Assembly (NCBI RefSeq): GCF_001425235.1
Contig: NZ_LMEA01000012.1
Location: 193,752 to 257,751 of the forward strand
Reading direction: 5' to 3'
Source: Devosia sp. Root413D1
Lineage (GTDB): Bacteria; Pseudomonadota; Alphaproteobacteria; Rhizobiales; Devosiaceae
Length of the DNA stretch: 64,000 nt
The translations under genes and the position numbers were made by a program. The first letter of the stretch is position 1. Each line of letters opens with the position of its first letter. The notes beneath the pieces were generated by a model. The model saw only the letters and a program-made list of their open reading frames with translations. It was not told the origin of the DNA and did no database searches. Shown here piece by piece: positions 25,389 to 34,014 of the stretch.

Positions 25389-25964
25389 TCAGCCCACAGA
25401 CGACGCGTAGACGGCGTGCACCATGCCCGAGCCGAGCTGCCTGAGGTCGCGGAGGTCGAAGCGAGCGGCATAGTCGGCGGGGAACAGCCGAGTGCCGCGA
25501 CCGAGTACGGTCGGATAGATCAGCATGTGTACCTGGTCGACCAGCCCGTGCGGCAGCAGCGAATGCACCAGTCCGGCGCTGCCATAGACCAGAATATCGC
25601 CACCTCCGTCGTCCTTCATCCGGCGGACTTCCCCGGCCACGTCGCGAGCGAGCACCGTGGTGTTGCTCCAGTCCGCCTGCTGCAGCGTGGTCGAGGCGAC
25701 GTATTTGGGCATGCCGTTGAGCCGCCTGGCGAAGCCAGCGGGGTCATCGAGTGTCGGCCACACCGCGGCGAAGCCTTCATAAGTGGTGCGCCCCATGAGC
25801 GCGATATCGGCGGCCCATAGCTCCTGACGCATAATCTCGTCGCCCTCGGGACCGCGACTATAGGGACCAACCCAGTTGCCGAGGCCGGAGTTCTCCATGC
25901 CGACGGGATCCTGCACCACCCCATCGAGCGAGATGTAAACGCTCACCACCAGCTTGCGCGCCAT
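25389..25964 (-). CDS. Dihydrofolate reductase family (RibD C-terminal-like) protein
   Basis: The 191-residue protein (ATG 25964) starts MARKLVVSVYISLDGVVQDP and has ALMGRTTYEGFAAVWPTLDD, MPKYVASTTLQQADWSNTTV and GDILVYGSAGLVHSLLPHGL, the usual signature of the YwjB/RibD-C group of NADPH-dependent reductases. These proteins share the DHFR fold but are rarely true DHFRs; substrate unknown. The frame is open far upstream, but that part is antisense to the response regulator and rejected. Confidence 0.88.
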   Translation of the reverse strand: MARKLVVSVYISLDGVVQDPVGMENSGLGNWVGPYSRGPEGDEIMRQELWAADIALMGRTTYEGFAAVWPTLDDPAGFARRLNGMPKYVASTTLQQADWSNTTVLARDVAGEVRRMKDDGGGDILVYGSAGLVHSLLPHGLVDQVHMLIYPTVLGRGTRLFPADYAARFDLRDLRQLGSGMVHAVYASSVG

Positions 25965-26107
25965 TGGACTTCCTCTCGTTCTGGTTTCCGCTGATATCCA
26001 TAGGACGATCAACGCAGCAGCGGGGCGACAGCTGCTGCCAAAACGAGCGCGAATTCTGCCAATGTGCGGTGGACCGCCAATGGCGGCCGGCAGGGCGACG
26101 AAGTCGC

Positions 26108-26767
26108 TTAGGTGCCCGACAGCAACTCGTCGAACTGGCCTTCCTCGATCTTCGACGCCGCGATCACCGCCTGGGTGCGGCTGTCGACATCGAGTTTCTG
26201 CAGGATGGCGGAGACGTGGGCCTTCACCGTCGCCTCGGAGATCGAGAGCTCGTAGGCGATCTGCTTGTTCATCAGACCGTCCGAAAGCATCATCAGCACG
26301 CGCACCTGCTGCGGGGTGAGCGTGCCGAGCCGCCGCATCAAAGCCGACTGGTTGTCCTCGGCCGGGAACTCCATGCCTTCGGGAACGAACACCTCGCCCG
26401 ACAACACGGTTTCGATGGCCCGGCGGATATCGGCCGGGCCGACCGATTTGTGCAGGTAGCCCGAGGCGCCGAGCTCGAAGGCGCGGCGGATGATGCCGCC
26501 ATCTTCGACGGCGGTGACGATCATGACCGGGATTTCGGGGTACTGGGCGCGCAGCAGCAACAGGCCGGAGAAGCCGCGCACGCCTGGCATATTGAGGTCG
26601 AGCAGCACCAGGTCGCAATCGCGATCGGCCTCGAGCGCGGCGCTGAGCGCCGTAAGGTCGCCCGCTTCCTCAACCGAGATCGACGGGTCGCCGCCGGCCA
26701 GCGTCTGGCGCAGCGCGGCGCGGAACAGCGGGTGGTCATCGACGATGATGATGCGACGGGTGGTCAT
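26108..26767 (-). CDS. LuxR/NarL-type response regulator
   Basis: The 219-residue protein has a full receiver domain: RRIIIVDDHPLFRAALRQTL, phosphoacceptor Asp in CDLVLLDLNMPGVRG, and a conserved Thr and Lys in VTAVEDGG and YLHKSVGP. The C-terminal LuxR helix-turn-helix is LTPQQVRVLMMLSDGLMNKQ then AYELSISEATVKAHVSAILQ. It is probably a cytoplasmic, phosphorylation-dependent transcription factor. The nearest kinase is the PAS hybrid kinase at 23216-24832; pairing is inference from proximity. Downstream genes are unrelated. Confidence 0.93.
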   Translation of the reverse strand: MTTRRIIIVDDHPLFRAALRQTLAGGDPSISVEEAGDLTALSAALEADRDCDLVLLDLNMPGVRGFSGLLLLRAQYPEIPVMIVTAVEDGGIIRRAFELGASGYLHKSVGPADIRRAIETVLSGEVFVPEGMEFPAEDNQSALMRRLGTLTPQQVRVLMMLSDGLMNKQIAYELSISEATVKAHVSAILQKLDVDSRTQAVIAASKIEEGQFDELLSGT

Positions 26768-26887
26768 CTTACGCGCGAACTCCTGGGCGCCCTACCTAAC
26801 AAGCAGCTTGCCGCTTTTGTATCCCACTTAAGACGGGCGTGGGGACAGAGATTTGGCCGCTCGCCTTCTCCACAGCTCGCTGACGCC

Positions 26888-26926
26888 GATTCGCAAAATG
26901 CGATTGAGCTTAACGCGATCTTTACC
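26888..26926 (+). promoter_or_regulatory. CtrA-like box with adjacent GANTC site upstream of the PodJ-like gene
   Basis: TTAACGCGATCTTTACC (26910-26926) resembles the CtrA consensus TTAA-N7-TTAA with one mismatch (TTAA-N7-TTTA). A CcrM methylation site, GATTC, is at 26888-26892. The pair lies about 80-120 bases before the start codon. Cell-cycle regulation of podJ is known in Caulobacter; here it is a candidate only. The rest of the 240-base region shows nothing else recognisable. Confidence 0.4.
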
Positions 26927-27007
26927 ATGTTTTCCCAAGAGTAACCGGATTGCTCATGGCCCGAACTGGGTCTGAGCTGTTCCGTTTCAGGTGCTTGGGA
27001 TCGACCG

Positions 27008-30000
27008 ATGGCCCGCGCGACTTCCACGTTCCAGACGCAAGACTACGGCCAACCGGGTTCCGGCGAATGGCAGGAGCTGCGCGGCGAGCTGGTGGCGCTG
27101 CTGGATCAGGTCGAAACGCAAGTCGCCCGCACTGCAAGGCCTGAGCCGACTTACCAGGGCCTCGCCGAACGGATGCGCGACCTTCGTCACCAGGTGACCG
27201 AGGCCGAGCCCGATACCCGGCATCGCGAAGCGCTGCGCTCGGTGCAGCGGGCCATCGACAAATTCTCCGACCGCGATGAACCAGTGGCGCCGGCCAACCC
27301 GCGCGACACGCTCGAATCGGCGATCCAGCAGATTCGTTCGCGCCATTTCGGCGCCCCGTCTGCCCCTGCCCCGCAGCTGCCGCACCAGCAGCCGCCACAG
27401 AGCGCGCCGCAGTTCGACGAACTGGCCGAAGCCGTGGGCGGCATTTCCACCCGTCTCGAGCGTCTCGAAGGCGAACTGAGGGTGCAGGCCAAAGGCCAGA
27501 CCGCCAATGTGCGCGAGATCGCCGATCAGGTCGGCCAGCTCAGCCATGTGGTGGAGCTGCTGGCTGGCGCGGTGGGCGAAACCGGACAGGTGAAGCGGCT
27601 CGAGGGCCACATCGCCGGGCTCGCCAAGCTCATCGCCGATGGCCCCAAGCTCGACATGACAGCGCTGAACCAGCGGCTCGACGACGTGTCGCTGACCGTC
27701 GGTAAGCTGGCTGAACTGCAGAAGCACTATGCTGACCGCTCCGACGTGAGCGGCATGACGGCGCGGCTCGACGACGTCAGCGCCACCGTGGGCCGGCTCG
27801 CCGACCTGCAGGTGCAGTACGCCAACCGGGTCGACAGCCCCAAGGATGGCCTCAAGGAGGCGATGGGCGCCATCGAGGATGGCGTCCGCAACATCTACGA
27901 TCGGGTCGATGCGATCGAGCGGACCATGGCGATGCCGCCAGCCGAGCTCGAAAAGATCACCGAGGAACTCGGGCGTGTGGCGCAGGCGATGCGATCGCCG
28001 CAGCAGCCGCAGGGGCTGATCGAGCTGATCGATGCGCTGAACGTCAGGATCTCCGATATCGAGGGGCGGAACACCGAAGTCGGCGAGCTGAAGCTCGATA
28101 TGGAGGCGCTGCGCAACACCGTGCTGGGGGCGCTGGAGCCGCGCTTCGCGGCGTTGGAGCAGCAGCTCGAAGTTCTGACCGACAAGGTCGACGACCGGTC
28201 GTCCGAGGTCAGCATCAGCCAACTCGAAGCGCAGGTGCGCCAGCTCGTGGCGCGCATGGATCAGACGGGCGAGCAGCTCACCGGCCTCGCAAAACTCTAT
28301 GCGGCGCCGGCCGCCACTGAGGCGCCGGATTTCGACCAGCTTGCCGACCTGGTGGCAGCGCGCACCTCGGACGCCATGCGGCAGCTCGACCAGCCGGCCA
28401 AGGCCGGGCTCGACGAGGCCGGCTATGCCGAGATCGAGAAGCGCGTCAGCCAGGCGATGAAGGCGGCTGCCAAGGAGAAGCCAGCCGCCGAAACCGTCGC
28501 GCTCGACGCCACCATCCGTGAAGTGAACGAGCGGCTGAAGCGGCTCGAGACGTCGCTGGAGGCCAAGGCCCCTGCCCCGGCTGCTGCGGCTCCCGCAAGT
28601 TTCGCCAAGCTGCCCGAGACACCGGCGCCCAAGCTCGAGACACCCAAGCCGGAGAGCAAGCCGTTGGCTGCAGCCGCCGCGCCGGTGGTCAGCGAGCCGC
28701 TCAACCCGATCGCGCCGCTGCTCGACAACCTGTCGTTCGAAGACGAACTGCCGTCGCGCCCGCAGCGCGTCGACCTCGGCGACAGCATGCCGGCCGACCC
28801 AAGCATCGATGCGCCGCTGCTCGACAAGCCGTTCGGCGACGATCCCAATCCGCTGCGCACGGCGCTCGAAGTGAAGAACGGGCCGCGCAAGCGCCCGGCC
28901 GAGCCGAGCGCCGAACTGCCGCCGGCGCCGGTGCCCTCGCTCGACCTGATGGATGAGCCCGAGAAGCCGGCGTTCGACCCGACCCTCGCCGAGCGTCCGC
29001 CGCAGCCGAAATCCACCCTCGACCTGCCGGCCGACGAGGTGTTCGTCGCCAGCCCGAAGGCCGAACTGCGTCCGGCTGCATCGGTGGCCGACGAGCCGCC
29101 GATGCCCAACCGCAACACCTTCATCGAGGCGCATCGCCGTGCGGCCCGCCAGGCGGCAGTCGGCAAGGCCGAGCCGGTTTCGGCAGCCGGTGGCTCGCTG
29201 ATCGGCAAGGCGTTCGCGCGCTTCCAGGCGAGCCGCACCGAGGCGCCAGCTGTCGTTCCGGCAGTGACCATGCCAGCCAAGCCGGCCGCCGAGATGAGCA
29301 AGCCGGTGAAGGCGGAAAAGCTCGCCAAGGCCAAGGAGATCAAGCCGGTCGGGGACGAGACCGCCAAAAGCGGCCTGCCGTTCGCCGGATTGTTCAAGGC
29401 CAAAGCGCCACGCCAGTTGGCCGGCGACAAGGAGCCGGCGAGCCAGTGGCAGCCGGATGAGCCGGCGGCGCGTGTGCTGCCGGTCGCGCCCGAGCCCAAC
29501 CTCGTGGCGCTCGGCGCCGAGGAAACCAGCCCGTCAGCAGACGACGCCAAACCGAAGCAGAGCTTCCTGCTCCGCCATAAGCAGCCGATCCTCTTGGCCG
29601 CGAGCGTCGTGGCGCTTGCCTGTCTCACCATCAACCTGATCAACCAGCGGATGAAGCCGTCCGAGGCCGAGGCACCGCCGCCGACCAGCCAGGCAACGCA
29701 GGACGTCGGCGACGCGGCCCTCACCCCGGTGCCGCTGGCCCAGCAAGGTTTCGCCGCGCAGCCTGGCAAGGCGACGCCCCGGGTGATCCCGACGCTCGAC
29801 AAGCTGACCACCGCCTCGATCGGCGGCGGCGCCCCGCAGAAGTTCGTCGCCTCCGCCGAAGCCCCGAAAATGCCGCAGGCCTTCGAGGCTGCGACCGCCG
29901 TGGCCGAAAAGGCGCCCATCGGAGGCGAGGCGACGCCCGTCGGAAGCGAGGCGCCCGCCGGGGTTGCCAGCCTCAGCGACACGATCGAGCCGCTGGTCGA

Positions 30001-30877
30001 CGCGATGGAAAGCCCGGTCAAGGTCGACCGGCCGCCGGCTTCTGTCGGCCCCGAGCCGCTGCTGGCTGCTGCCGCCAATGGCGATGCACGGGCGCAATTC
30101 GAAGTTGCGGCAATCTACACCGAAGGTCGTGCTGTCCCCGAGGACTTGAAGGCCGCGGCAATGTGGTACGAGCGCGCCGCCGGCCAGGGCTTTGCACCGG
30201 CACAGTACCGGCTGGGCAACCTTTATGAGAACGGCCGCGGCGTGGAGAAGGATCTCGCCCAGGCGCGCCTCTGGTACCAGCAGGCCGCCGAAGCGGGTAA
30301 CCGCATGGCGATGCATAACCTCGCCGCGCTCTATGCCGGCGGCGGACTTGGCACGCAGCAGTTCGACGCCGCTGCCAAATGGTTCGAGGAAGCAGCAAGC
30401 CGCGGCATGAAGGACAGCCAGTTCAACCTGGGCATGCTGTACGCCCGCGGGCTGGGGGTGAAGCAGGACCTCGCGGCCTCGTTCAAGTGGTTCAGCCTCG
30501 CCGCCAACAAGGGTGACAAGGATGCCGCCAAGTCGCGCGACGATATCGCCGCTTCGCTCGATGCGGCGACGGCGCAGCAGGTGACCGCCGACGTCGCTGC
30601 CTTCCAGCCGCAGCCCATCGATTTCGTCGCCAACTTCGCGCCGATCGGCACCTGGAGCGACAAGTTCGACCCCGGGGCCCCGATCACCAACCTCAAGGTG
30701 GTGAAGGGCGTGCAAATGGCACTGCACCAGCTCGGCTTTGACATCGGCACCCCCGACGGCATGGCGGGCCCCAAGACCGCTGAAGCGATCAAGAGTTTCG
30801 AGCGCTCCACCGGGATGAGCGAAAGCGGCGAAATCAATCCGCGGCTGCTGGCGGTGCTGGGCAGCCAGCCGGTTTAG
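27008..30877 (+). CDS. PodJ-like polarity protein with coiled coils, one TM helix, Sel1 repeats and a peptidoglycan-binding domain
   Basis: The 1289-residue protein is built like PodJ, the polar organiser of alphaproteobacteria. A long cytoplasmic region of coiled coil (about 20-560) is followed by a Pro/Ala-rich linker (about 560-855) and a single TM helix (about 858-878, KQPILLAASVVALACLTINL). A low-complexity periplasmic stretch leads to Sel1-type TPR repeats (about 1014-1180; for example AAAMWYERAAGQGFAPAQYR, RLGNLYENGRGVEKDLAQAR) and a C-terminal peptidoglycan-binding domain (about 1234-1285, MALHQLGFDIGTPDGMAGPK). In the coiled coil, sequences like LAELQKHYADRS and LADLQVQYANRV recur, indicating internal repeats. 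Expected at a cell pole. Length is larger than Caulobacter PodJ (about 970). Confidence 0.85.
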   Translation: MARATSTFQTQDYGQPGSGEWQELRGELVALLDQVETQVARTARPEPTYQGLAERMRDLRHQVTEAEPDTRHREALRSVQRAIDKFSDRDEPVAPANPRDTLESAIQQIRSRHFGAPSAPAPQLPHQQPPQSAPQFDELAEAVGGISTRLERLEGELRVQAKGQTANVREIADQVGQLSHVVELLAGAVGETGQVKRLEGHIAGLAKLIADGPKLDMTALNQRLDDVSLTVGKLAELQKHYADRSDVSGMTARLDDVSATVGRLADLQVQYANRVDSPKDGLKEAMGAIEDGVRNIYDRVDAIERTMAMPPAELEKITEELGRVAQAMRSPQQPQGLIELIDALNVRISDIEGRNTEVGELKLDMEALRNTVLGALEPRFAALEQQLEVLTDKVDDRSSEVSISQLEAQVRQLVARMDQTGEQLTGLAKLYAAPAATEAPDFDQLADLVAARTSDAMRQLDQPAKAGLDEAGYAEIEKRVSQAMKAAAKEKPAAETVALDATIREVNERLKRLETSLEAKAPAPAAAAPASFAKLPETPAPKLETPKPESKPLAAAAAPVVSEPLNPIAPLLDNLSFEDELPSRPQRVDLGDSMPADPSIDAPLLDKPFGDDPNPLRTALEVKNGPRKRPAEPSAELPPAPVPSLDLMDEPEKPAFDPTLAERPPQPKSTLDLPADEVFVASPKAELRPAASVADEPPMPNRNTFIEAHRRAARQAAVGKAEPVSAAGGSLIGKAFARFQASRTEAPAVVPAVTMPAKPAAEMSKPVKAEKLAKAKEIKPVGDETAKSGLPFAGLFKAKAPRQLAGDKEPASQWQPDEPAARVLPVAPEPNLVALGAEETSPSADDAKPKQSFLLRHKQPILLAASVVALACLTINLINQRMKPSEAEAPPPTSQATQDVGDAALTPVPLAQQGFAAQPGKATPRVIPTLDKLTTASIGGGAPQKFVASAEAPKMPQAFEAATAVAEKAPIGGEATPVGSEAPAGVASLSDTIEPLVDAMESPVKVDRPPASVGPEPLLAAAANGDARAQFEVAAIYTEGRAVPEDLKAAAMWYERAAGQGFAPAQYRLGNLYENGRGVEKDLAQARLWYQQAAEAGNRMAMHNLAALYAGGGLGTQQFDAAAKWFEEAASRGMKDSQFNLGMLYARGLGVKQDLAASFKWFSLAANKGDKDAAKSRDDIAASLDAATAQQVTADVAAFQPQPIDFVANFAPIGTWSDKFDPGAPITNLKVVKGVQMALHQLGFDIGTPDGMAGPKTAEAIKSFERSTGMSESGEINPRLLAVLGSQPV

Positions 30878-30922
30878 GCAGGCACAGGCCTTACCGGCGG
30901 CGCACGGTGGGACCCGTGTCGT

Positions 30923-31426
30923 CTAGCTCGCCAGCTTGATCGACAGCTCAACATCCCAGAGCAGCTTTCGCGGCTCGACCCGGGGATCGGTCAGATAGGC
31001 CTCGTAGCGGCACAAGTATGACTCGGCGCGCGTAGGGTCGATCGCCGCAAACGCGGTGCCGGTATCGCGGCCCCATTGCATGAGCGCTTGATTGCCGCGC
31101 AGGCCGTTGCCCCGGTAAATCAGCGAGGCGTATTTGCCTCCAGGGAGCAGGCCGCCCTTGATTTGAGGATGGTCGAGCGGAGCGGCTCCAGTCAGGAAAC
31201 CGGCCTCGATTTCCATGATGTCCCGCATATCGCAATGATAGTAGCGGAGGAAATACGGGCCGTCCTCCTCGAGGCCGTTGGCCTTGCTCCAGGCTCGCAG
31301 GTCCTTGAGCGCCCGTGTGGCGACGGCGAACATCCCTGGGAACGGGGTGTTCAAGCGAATGCCCACGTAAGGCCGATCGGGCTTCTCGACGATCGTGACC
31401 GGACCGATGACGGTTTCTGCCTTCAT
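30923..31426 (-). CDS. GyrI-like small-molecule-binding protein (third gene of a three-gene cluster)
   Basis: The 167-residue protein begins at ATG 31426, with GAGAGGGGC just upstream. It resembles the GyrI-like/effector-binding (SOUL-related) fold: TIVEKPDRPYVGIRLNTPFP, DIMEIEAGFLTGAAP, LLPGGKYASLIYRGNGLRGN and the closing LLWDVELSIKLAS. It has no DNA-binding domain. Together with the next two upstream genes it forms an AraC/GyrI, GyrI, GyrI series on one strand, ending in the same pattern (WDVELSIKL, TTVSIKLK, VEIWVKLK), so the three effector domains are paralogous. Ligand unknown; such domains bind bulky hydrophobic compounds or inhibit gyrase. Confidence 0.82.
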   Translation of the reverse strand: MKAETVIGPVTIVEKPDRPYVGIRLNTPFPGMFAVATRALKDLRAWSKANGLEEDGPYFLRYYHCDMRDIMEIEAGFLTGAAPLDHPQIKGGLLPGGKYASLIYRGNGLRGNQALMQWGRDTGTAFAAIDPTRAESYLCRYEAYLTDPRVEPRKLLWDVELSIKLAS

Positions 31427-31448
31427 GCCCCTCTCCGTACCGATGCAC

Positions 31449-31949
31449 TCAAGAATTCGCATCCTTGAGCTTGATCGAGACGGTGGTTCGGCTCGACGCG
31501 GTGCTCGCGTCGTCCTCCGGGTCCGTATGATAAATTTCTGCCCGGTTCGCGAACCACTCGCCGCCGCCCACAGGCCGTGCGTCGAAGCTATGGCCAAGCT
31601 CTCGAGCCCAGATGATGAGCAGGCCGTTGACCTCCATCAGGTCGTCATAGGGGCCTTTATAGGTGATCTCGGCATATCGTCCGGCCGGCAAGATGCCAGT
31701 CACGAAATCCCCCTCCGCAGGCAGCAAGCGCTCAACCGGCACGCCGAATTCCATCTCGATCACAGGCATGGCGACGACGTTGTGCTTGAAAAACACTGGG
31801 CCAGCGGGAACTACACTCTGAGTGTCGAGACGAGATCGCAGCGTCGCCATGATGCTGGGAATTTCCGCTTCAAACGGCAGGGTGACGGTCCGCTTGAGGG
31901 CGAAATAGGGCGTCTCCGGGCGATCAACGATCCTGGGCAGCGTCAGCAT
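31449..31949 (-). CDS. GyrI-like small-molecule-binding protein (second gene of the cluster)
   Basis: The 166-residue protein has the same fold: PRIVDRPETPYFALKRTVTL at the start, MPVIEMEFGVPVERLLPAEG, ILPAGRYAEITYKGPYDDLM and a C-terminal SSRTTVSIKLKDANS. No DNA-binding domain or signal peptide. It lies 22 bases upstream of the third gene and 87 bases downstream of the AraC-type gene, so an operon is probable. Sequence identity among the three is moderate, so they may bind different compounds or form a heteromeric sensor; this is inference. Confidence 0.82.
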   Translation of the reverse strand: MLTLPRIVDRPETPYFALKRTVTLPFEAEIPSIMATLRSRLDTQSVVPAGPVFFKHNVVAMPVIEMEFGVPVERLLPAEGDFVTGILPAGRYAEITYKGPYDDLMEVNGLLIIWARELGHSFDARPVGGGEWFANRAEIYHTDPEDDASTASSRTTVSIKLKDANS

Positions 31950-32036
31950 GCCGATGTCCTTTGGCTCGGATCTGTCACAGGTTGCAACGCGGTGCAGCCG
32001 CTTGCCCCGGCCCGGTGTTGGCGACGAGTCTCTCGA

Positions 32037-32882
32037 TCATTGCTTGAGCTTGACCCAGATCTCCACAGTTCCGAACCCGGTCGATGGTTCGAAGTCTGGG
32101 CCGTAATACTCCACAAAACTGAACCACCGGGTGTCCGGCTCACGTCCGAGGGCTGGAATGCCACTCTCGAATACGGCCGCACAGGTCGCGCGGATGCCCG
32201 AGATGTGCCCTTCATGCCTGAACTGGGCATAGGTTCCGGCGGGCAGCGTCATTTCGGTGAGGCCGGGCAAGAGATCACGGCCTTTTGGCAACGGCGCCGC
32301 CGCGAAATAGTCGAAGCCGTCGCTGCCCTCCGGCATCGATCCAGTGACGCCGAACGCGGGGGGAGGTCCATCCACTCGCATCTCGGGCAGGTAGGGTCCG
32401 AAGCGCCGCCAGAGGTGTGGGATGGTATCCAGCGTCCTGAATGTGAAATGGTTGCTGAGGCCGGCGATGCGCTGGGCATGCCGATCCTGAACGGCCGGCG
32501 GCGCGAGCTTCACTTTTTCGGGCGAGTCCATGCTCAGAGGCTCCACGAGATCGAGCGTGTCGAGCGAACGCCTCCGCCGTAATTCCTCGGGCGTCAGCCC
32601 GAACTGGTCGCGGAAGGCGCGGGTGAAAGCCTCATGCGACCCGTACCCCGCGTCGAGCGCCACATTGAGAATGTCGGGGGCTCCGCTGGCGAGTTCTTTC
32701 GCCGCCTCTGTGAGCCGCCGGCCGCGCAGGTAAGTCGAGAGTTGGTAGCCGGTGAGTATCGGAAAGGTGCGCGACAGGTGCGAGCGTGAAACGCCTGCAT
32801 GGTCCGCCATCGCCTCAAGCGAAAGCTCATTGTCCCGGAAGCGGGTCTCGACGAACCAGACGGTCTTGAGCACTGCAGACAT
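32037..32882 (-). CDS. AraC-family regulator with C-terminal GyrI-like effector-binding domain
   Basis: I place the start at ATG 32882 (GGGAG eight bases upstream; 281 residues). The N-terminal AraC helix-turn-helix pair spans about residues 5-105: NELSLEAMADHAGVSRSHLS and ILNVALDAGYGSHEAFTRAF. The C-terminal GyrI-like domain (about 125-281) includes IPHLWRRFGPYLPEMRVDGP and MTLPAGTYAQFRHEGHISGI. This is the Rob/BmrR-type sensor-regulator layout. It heads the three-gene cluster and probably regulates it in response to a small molecule. The upstream extension to 33074 is not supported. Confidence 0.9.
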   Translation of the reverse strand: MSAVLKTVWFVETRFRDNELSLEAMADHAGVSRSHLSRTFPILTGYQLSTYLRGRRLTEAAKELASGAPDILNVALDAGYGSHEAFTRAFRDQFGLTPEELRRRRSLDTLDLVEPLSMDSPEKVKLAPPAVQDRHAQRIAGLSNHFTFRTLDTIPHLWRRFGPYLPEMRVDGPPPAFGVTGSMPEGSDGFDYFAAAPLPKGRDLLPGLTEMTLPAGTYAQFRHEGHISGIRATCAAVFESGIPALGREPDTRWFSFVEYYGPDFEPSTGFGTVEIWVKLKQ

Positions 32883-33025
32883 GGGCACTCCCAACATGAA
32901 GCCCCACTTTATGCCATCCCGCGAACTGGGGCTTGATCTGCGTTGAGGTCGCGAACCCCTGGGGTCCCGCTCAGGCGGGAACGCAGATGACGTCGCAGTC
33001 GGGCTTCGCCCAGGATCAGATGGCC

Positions 33026-33057
33026 AAAAGTCCGCTTCGAGCCGAAGCGGACTTTTT
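33026..33057. terminator. Bidirectional terminator hairpin after the alpha/beta-hydrolase gene
   Basis: A perfect 11-bp stem, AGTCCGCTTCG (33029-33039) with CGAAGCGGACT (33043-33053), is extended by A/T pairs and flanked by four A residues on one side and five T residues on the other. It should work on both strands, and most likely ends the minus-strand hydrolase transcript, whose stop is at 33109. The region around 32940-33000 holds only a vestige of a GC-rich repeat. Confidence 0.85.
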
Positions 33058-33108
33058 GAGGCGACCGGTCCCAACCGCGTTATCGTCGGGACCGGTGGGC
33101 TTGGCCAT

Positions 33109-33906
33109 TCAGGCCGCCAGCCGCAGGGCGGGGCGCTTGTCGGTGGCGTGTTCGACGGCCCAGTTGAGCGCCAGGTCGGCGACGGCTTCCCAGCCCTTGT
33201 CCATCAGCGTCCAGTGCGAGCGATCATCGAAGATCTTGAGCTCGGTGGTCGAAGCGGCCTGCTTCTGCTTGCGGTAGATGGCGTCGGTCATCGAGGCGTC
33301 GGCGATCAGGTCCTTGCCGCCGCCGATGAGCAGGAGCGGGGCGCGGTTCTGCCTGGCCCAGTCGATCAGCATCGGGTTGATCACACCATCCCAGTAAACC
33401 TTGCCGGCGGTCGGGATGACGTAGCGGTCATACTTGGCTGCCGGATTGGGTTCGGTCTGGGCAAAACGGGTCGAGAAGAACTTCAACGACATCTGCTTGG
33501 CCTTCTTCCAGCTGAACAGGTCGCCGAGCACCGGCAGGGCCGAGATAATCGCCTGGGGTCCGAGCGGCACGCCGGGAGTGGGAGCGGGGTTGATCGCCGC
33601 GCCGGAGACGCCGAGGCCACGGGCCAGCAACTGCTGGACGATAACGCCGCCGAACGAGTGGCCGATCAGGATCGGCTGTTCTGGCAGGGCGCGGATGATC
33701 TTGTCGAAGTGGTCGACGATCTGGCGCTGGCCGATCTTTGCCAGTTCCGGGGCCGGGTTGGCCCGCAGTGCCGACGGGGCGCGGTCGTCGAACGGCCAAT
33801 CGGGGGTGAGCACGGTGTAGCCCTTGGCTTCGTAGCGGGCCTTGACGTTTTCCCAGCTGAGGCTGTTGAGCCAGGCGCCGTGGATCAGAACGATTGTCTT
33901 GGTCAT
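33109..33906 (-). CDS. Alpha/beta-fold hydrolase
   Basis: The 265-residue protein (ATG 33906; GGAGAGA just upstream) starts MTKTIVLIHGAWLNSLSWEN, with the HG oxyanion motif, and has a nucleophile elbow LIGHSFGGVIVQQLLARG. It also has NRAPLLLIGGGKDLIADASM near the acid, and a catalytic His in FDDRSHWTLMDKGW. No signal peptide, so cytoplasmic. Such proteins are often esterases or dehalogenase-like hydrolases; the substrate is not predictable. Divergent from a GlxA-type regulator (108-base gap), which may control it. Confidence 0.9.
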   Translation of the reverse strand: MTKTIVLIHGAWLNSLSWENVKARYEAKGYTVLTPDWPFDDRAPSALRANPAPELAKIGQRQIVDHFDKIIRALPEQPILIGHSFGGVIVQQLLARGLGVSGAAINPAPTPGVPLGPQAIISALPVLGDLFSWKKAKQMSLKFFSTRFAQTEPNPAAKYDRYVIPTAGKVYWDGVINPMLIDWARQNRAPLLLIGGGKDLIADASMTDAIYRKQKQAASTTELKIFDDRSHWTLMDKGWEAVADLALNWAVEHATDKRPALRLAA

Positions 33907-34014
33907 TTTGGGTCTCTCCTTGGTTGGGCGAACCCTTGTCCGCCGCGATGTGATGACCCTAAGCTTGAGCTTGACCGGCGACGATTGCCGCAACTGACAT
34001 AGTCGGGGCCAGAA

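Noticed and set aside
28423-30078. 551-codon minus-strand frame inside the PodJ-like gene.
   Set aside because: Its composition (Ser/Gly/Ala-rich) mirrors the antisense of the repetitive coiled-coil region; no ribosome-binding site or family.
33026-33057. Palindrome considered as a transposon end or operator.
   Set aside because: The A and T runs on both sides, and its place after a stop codon, fit a bidirectional terminator better.
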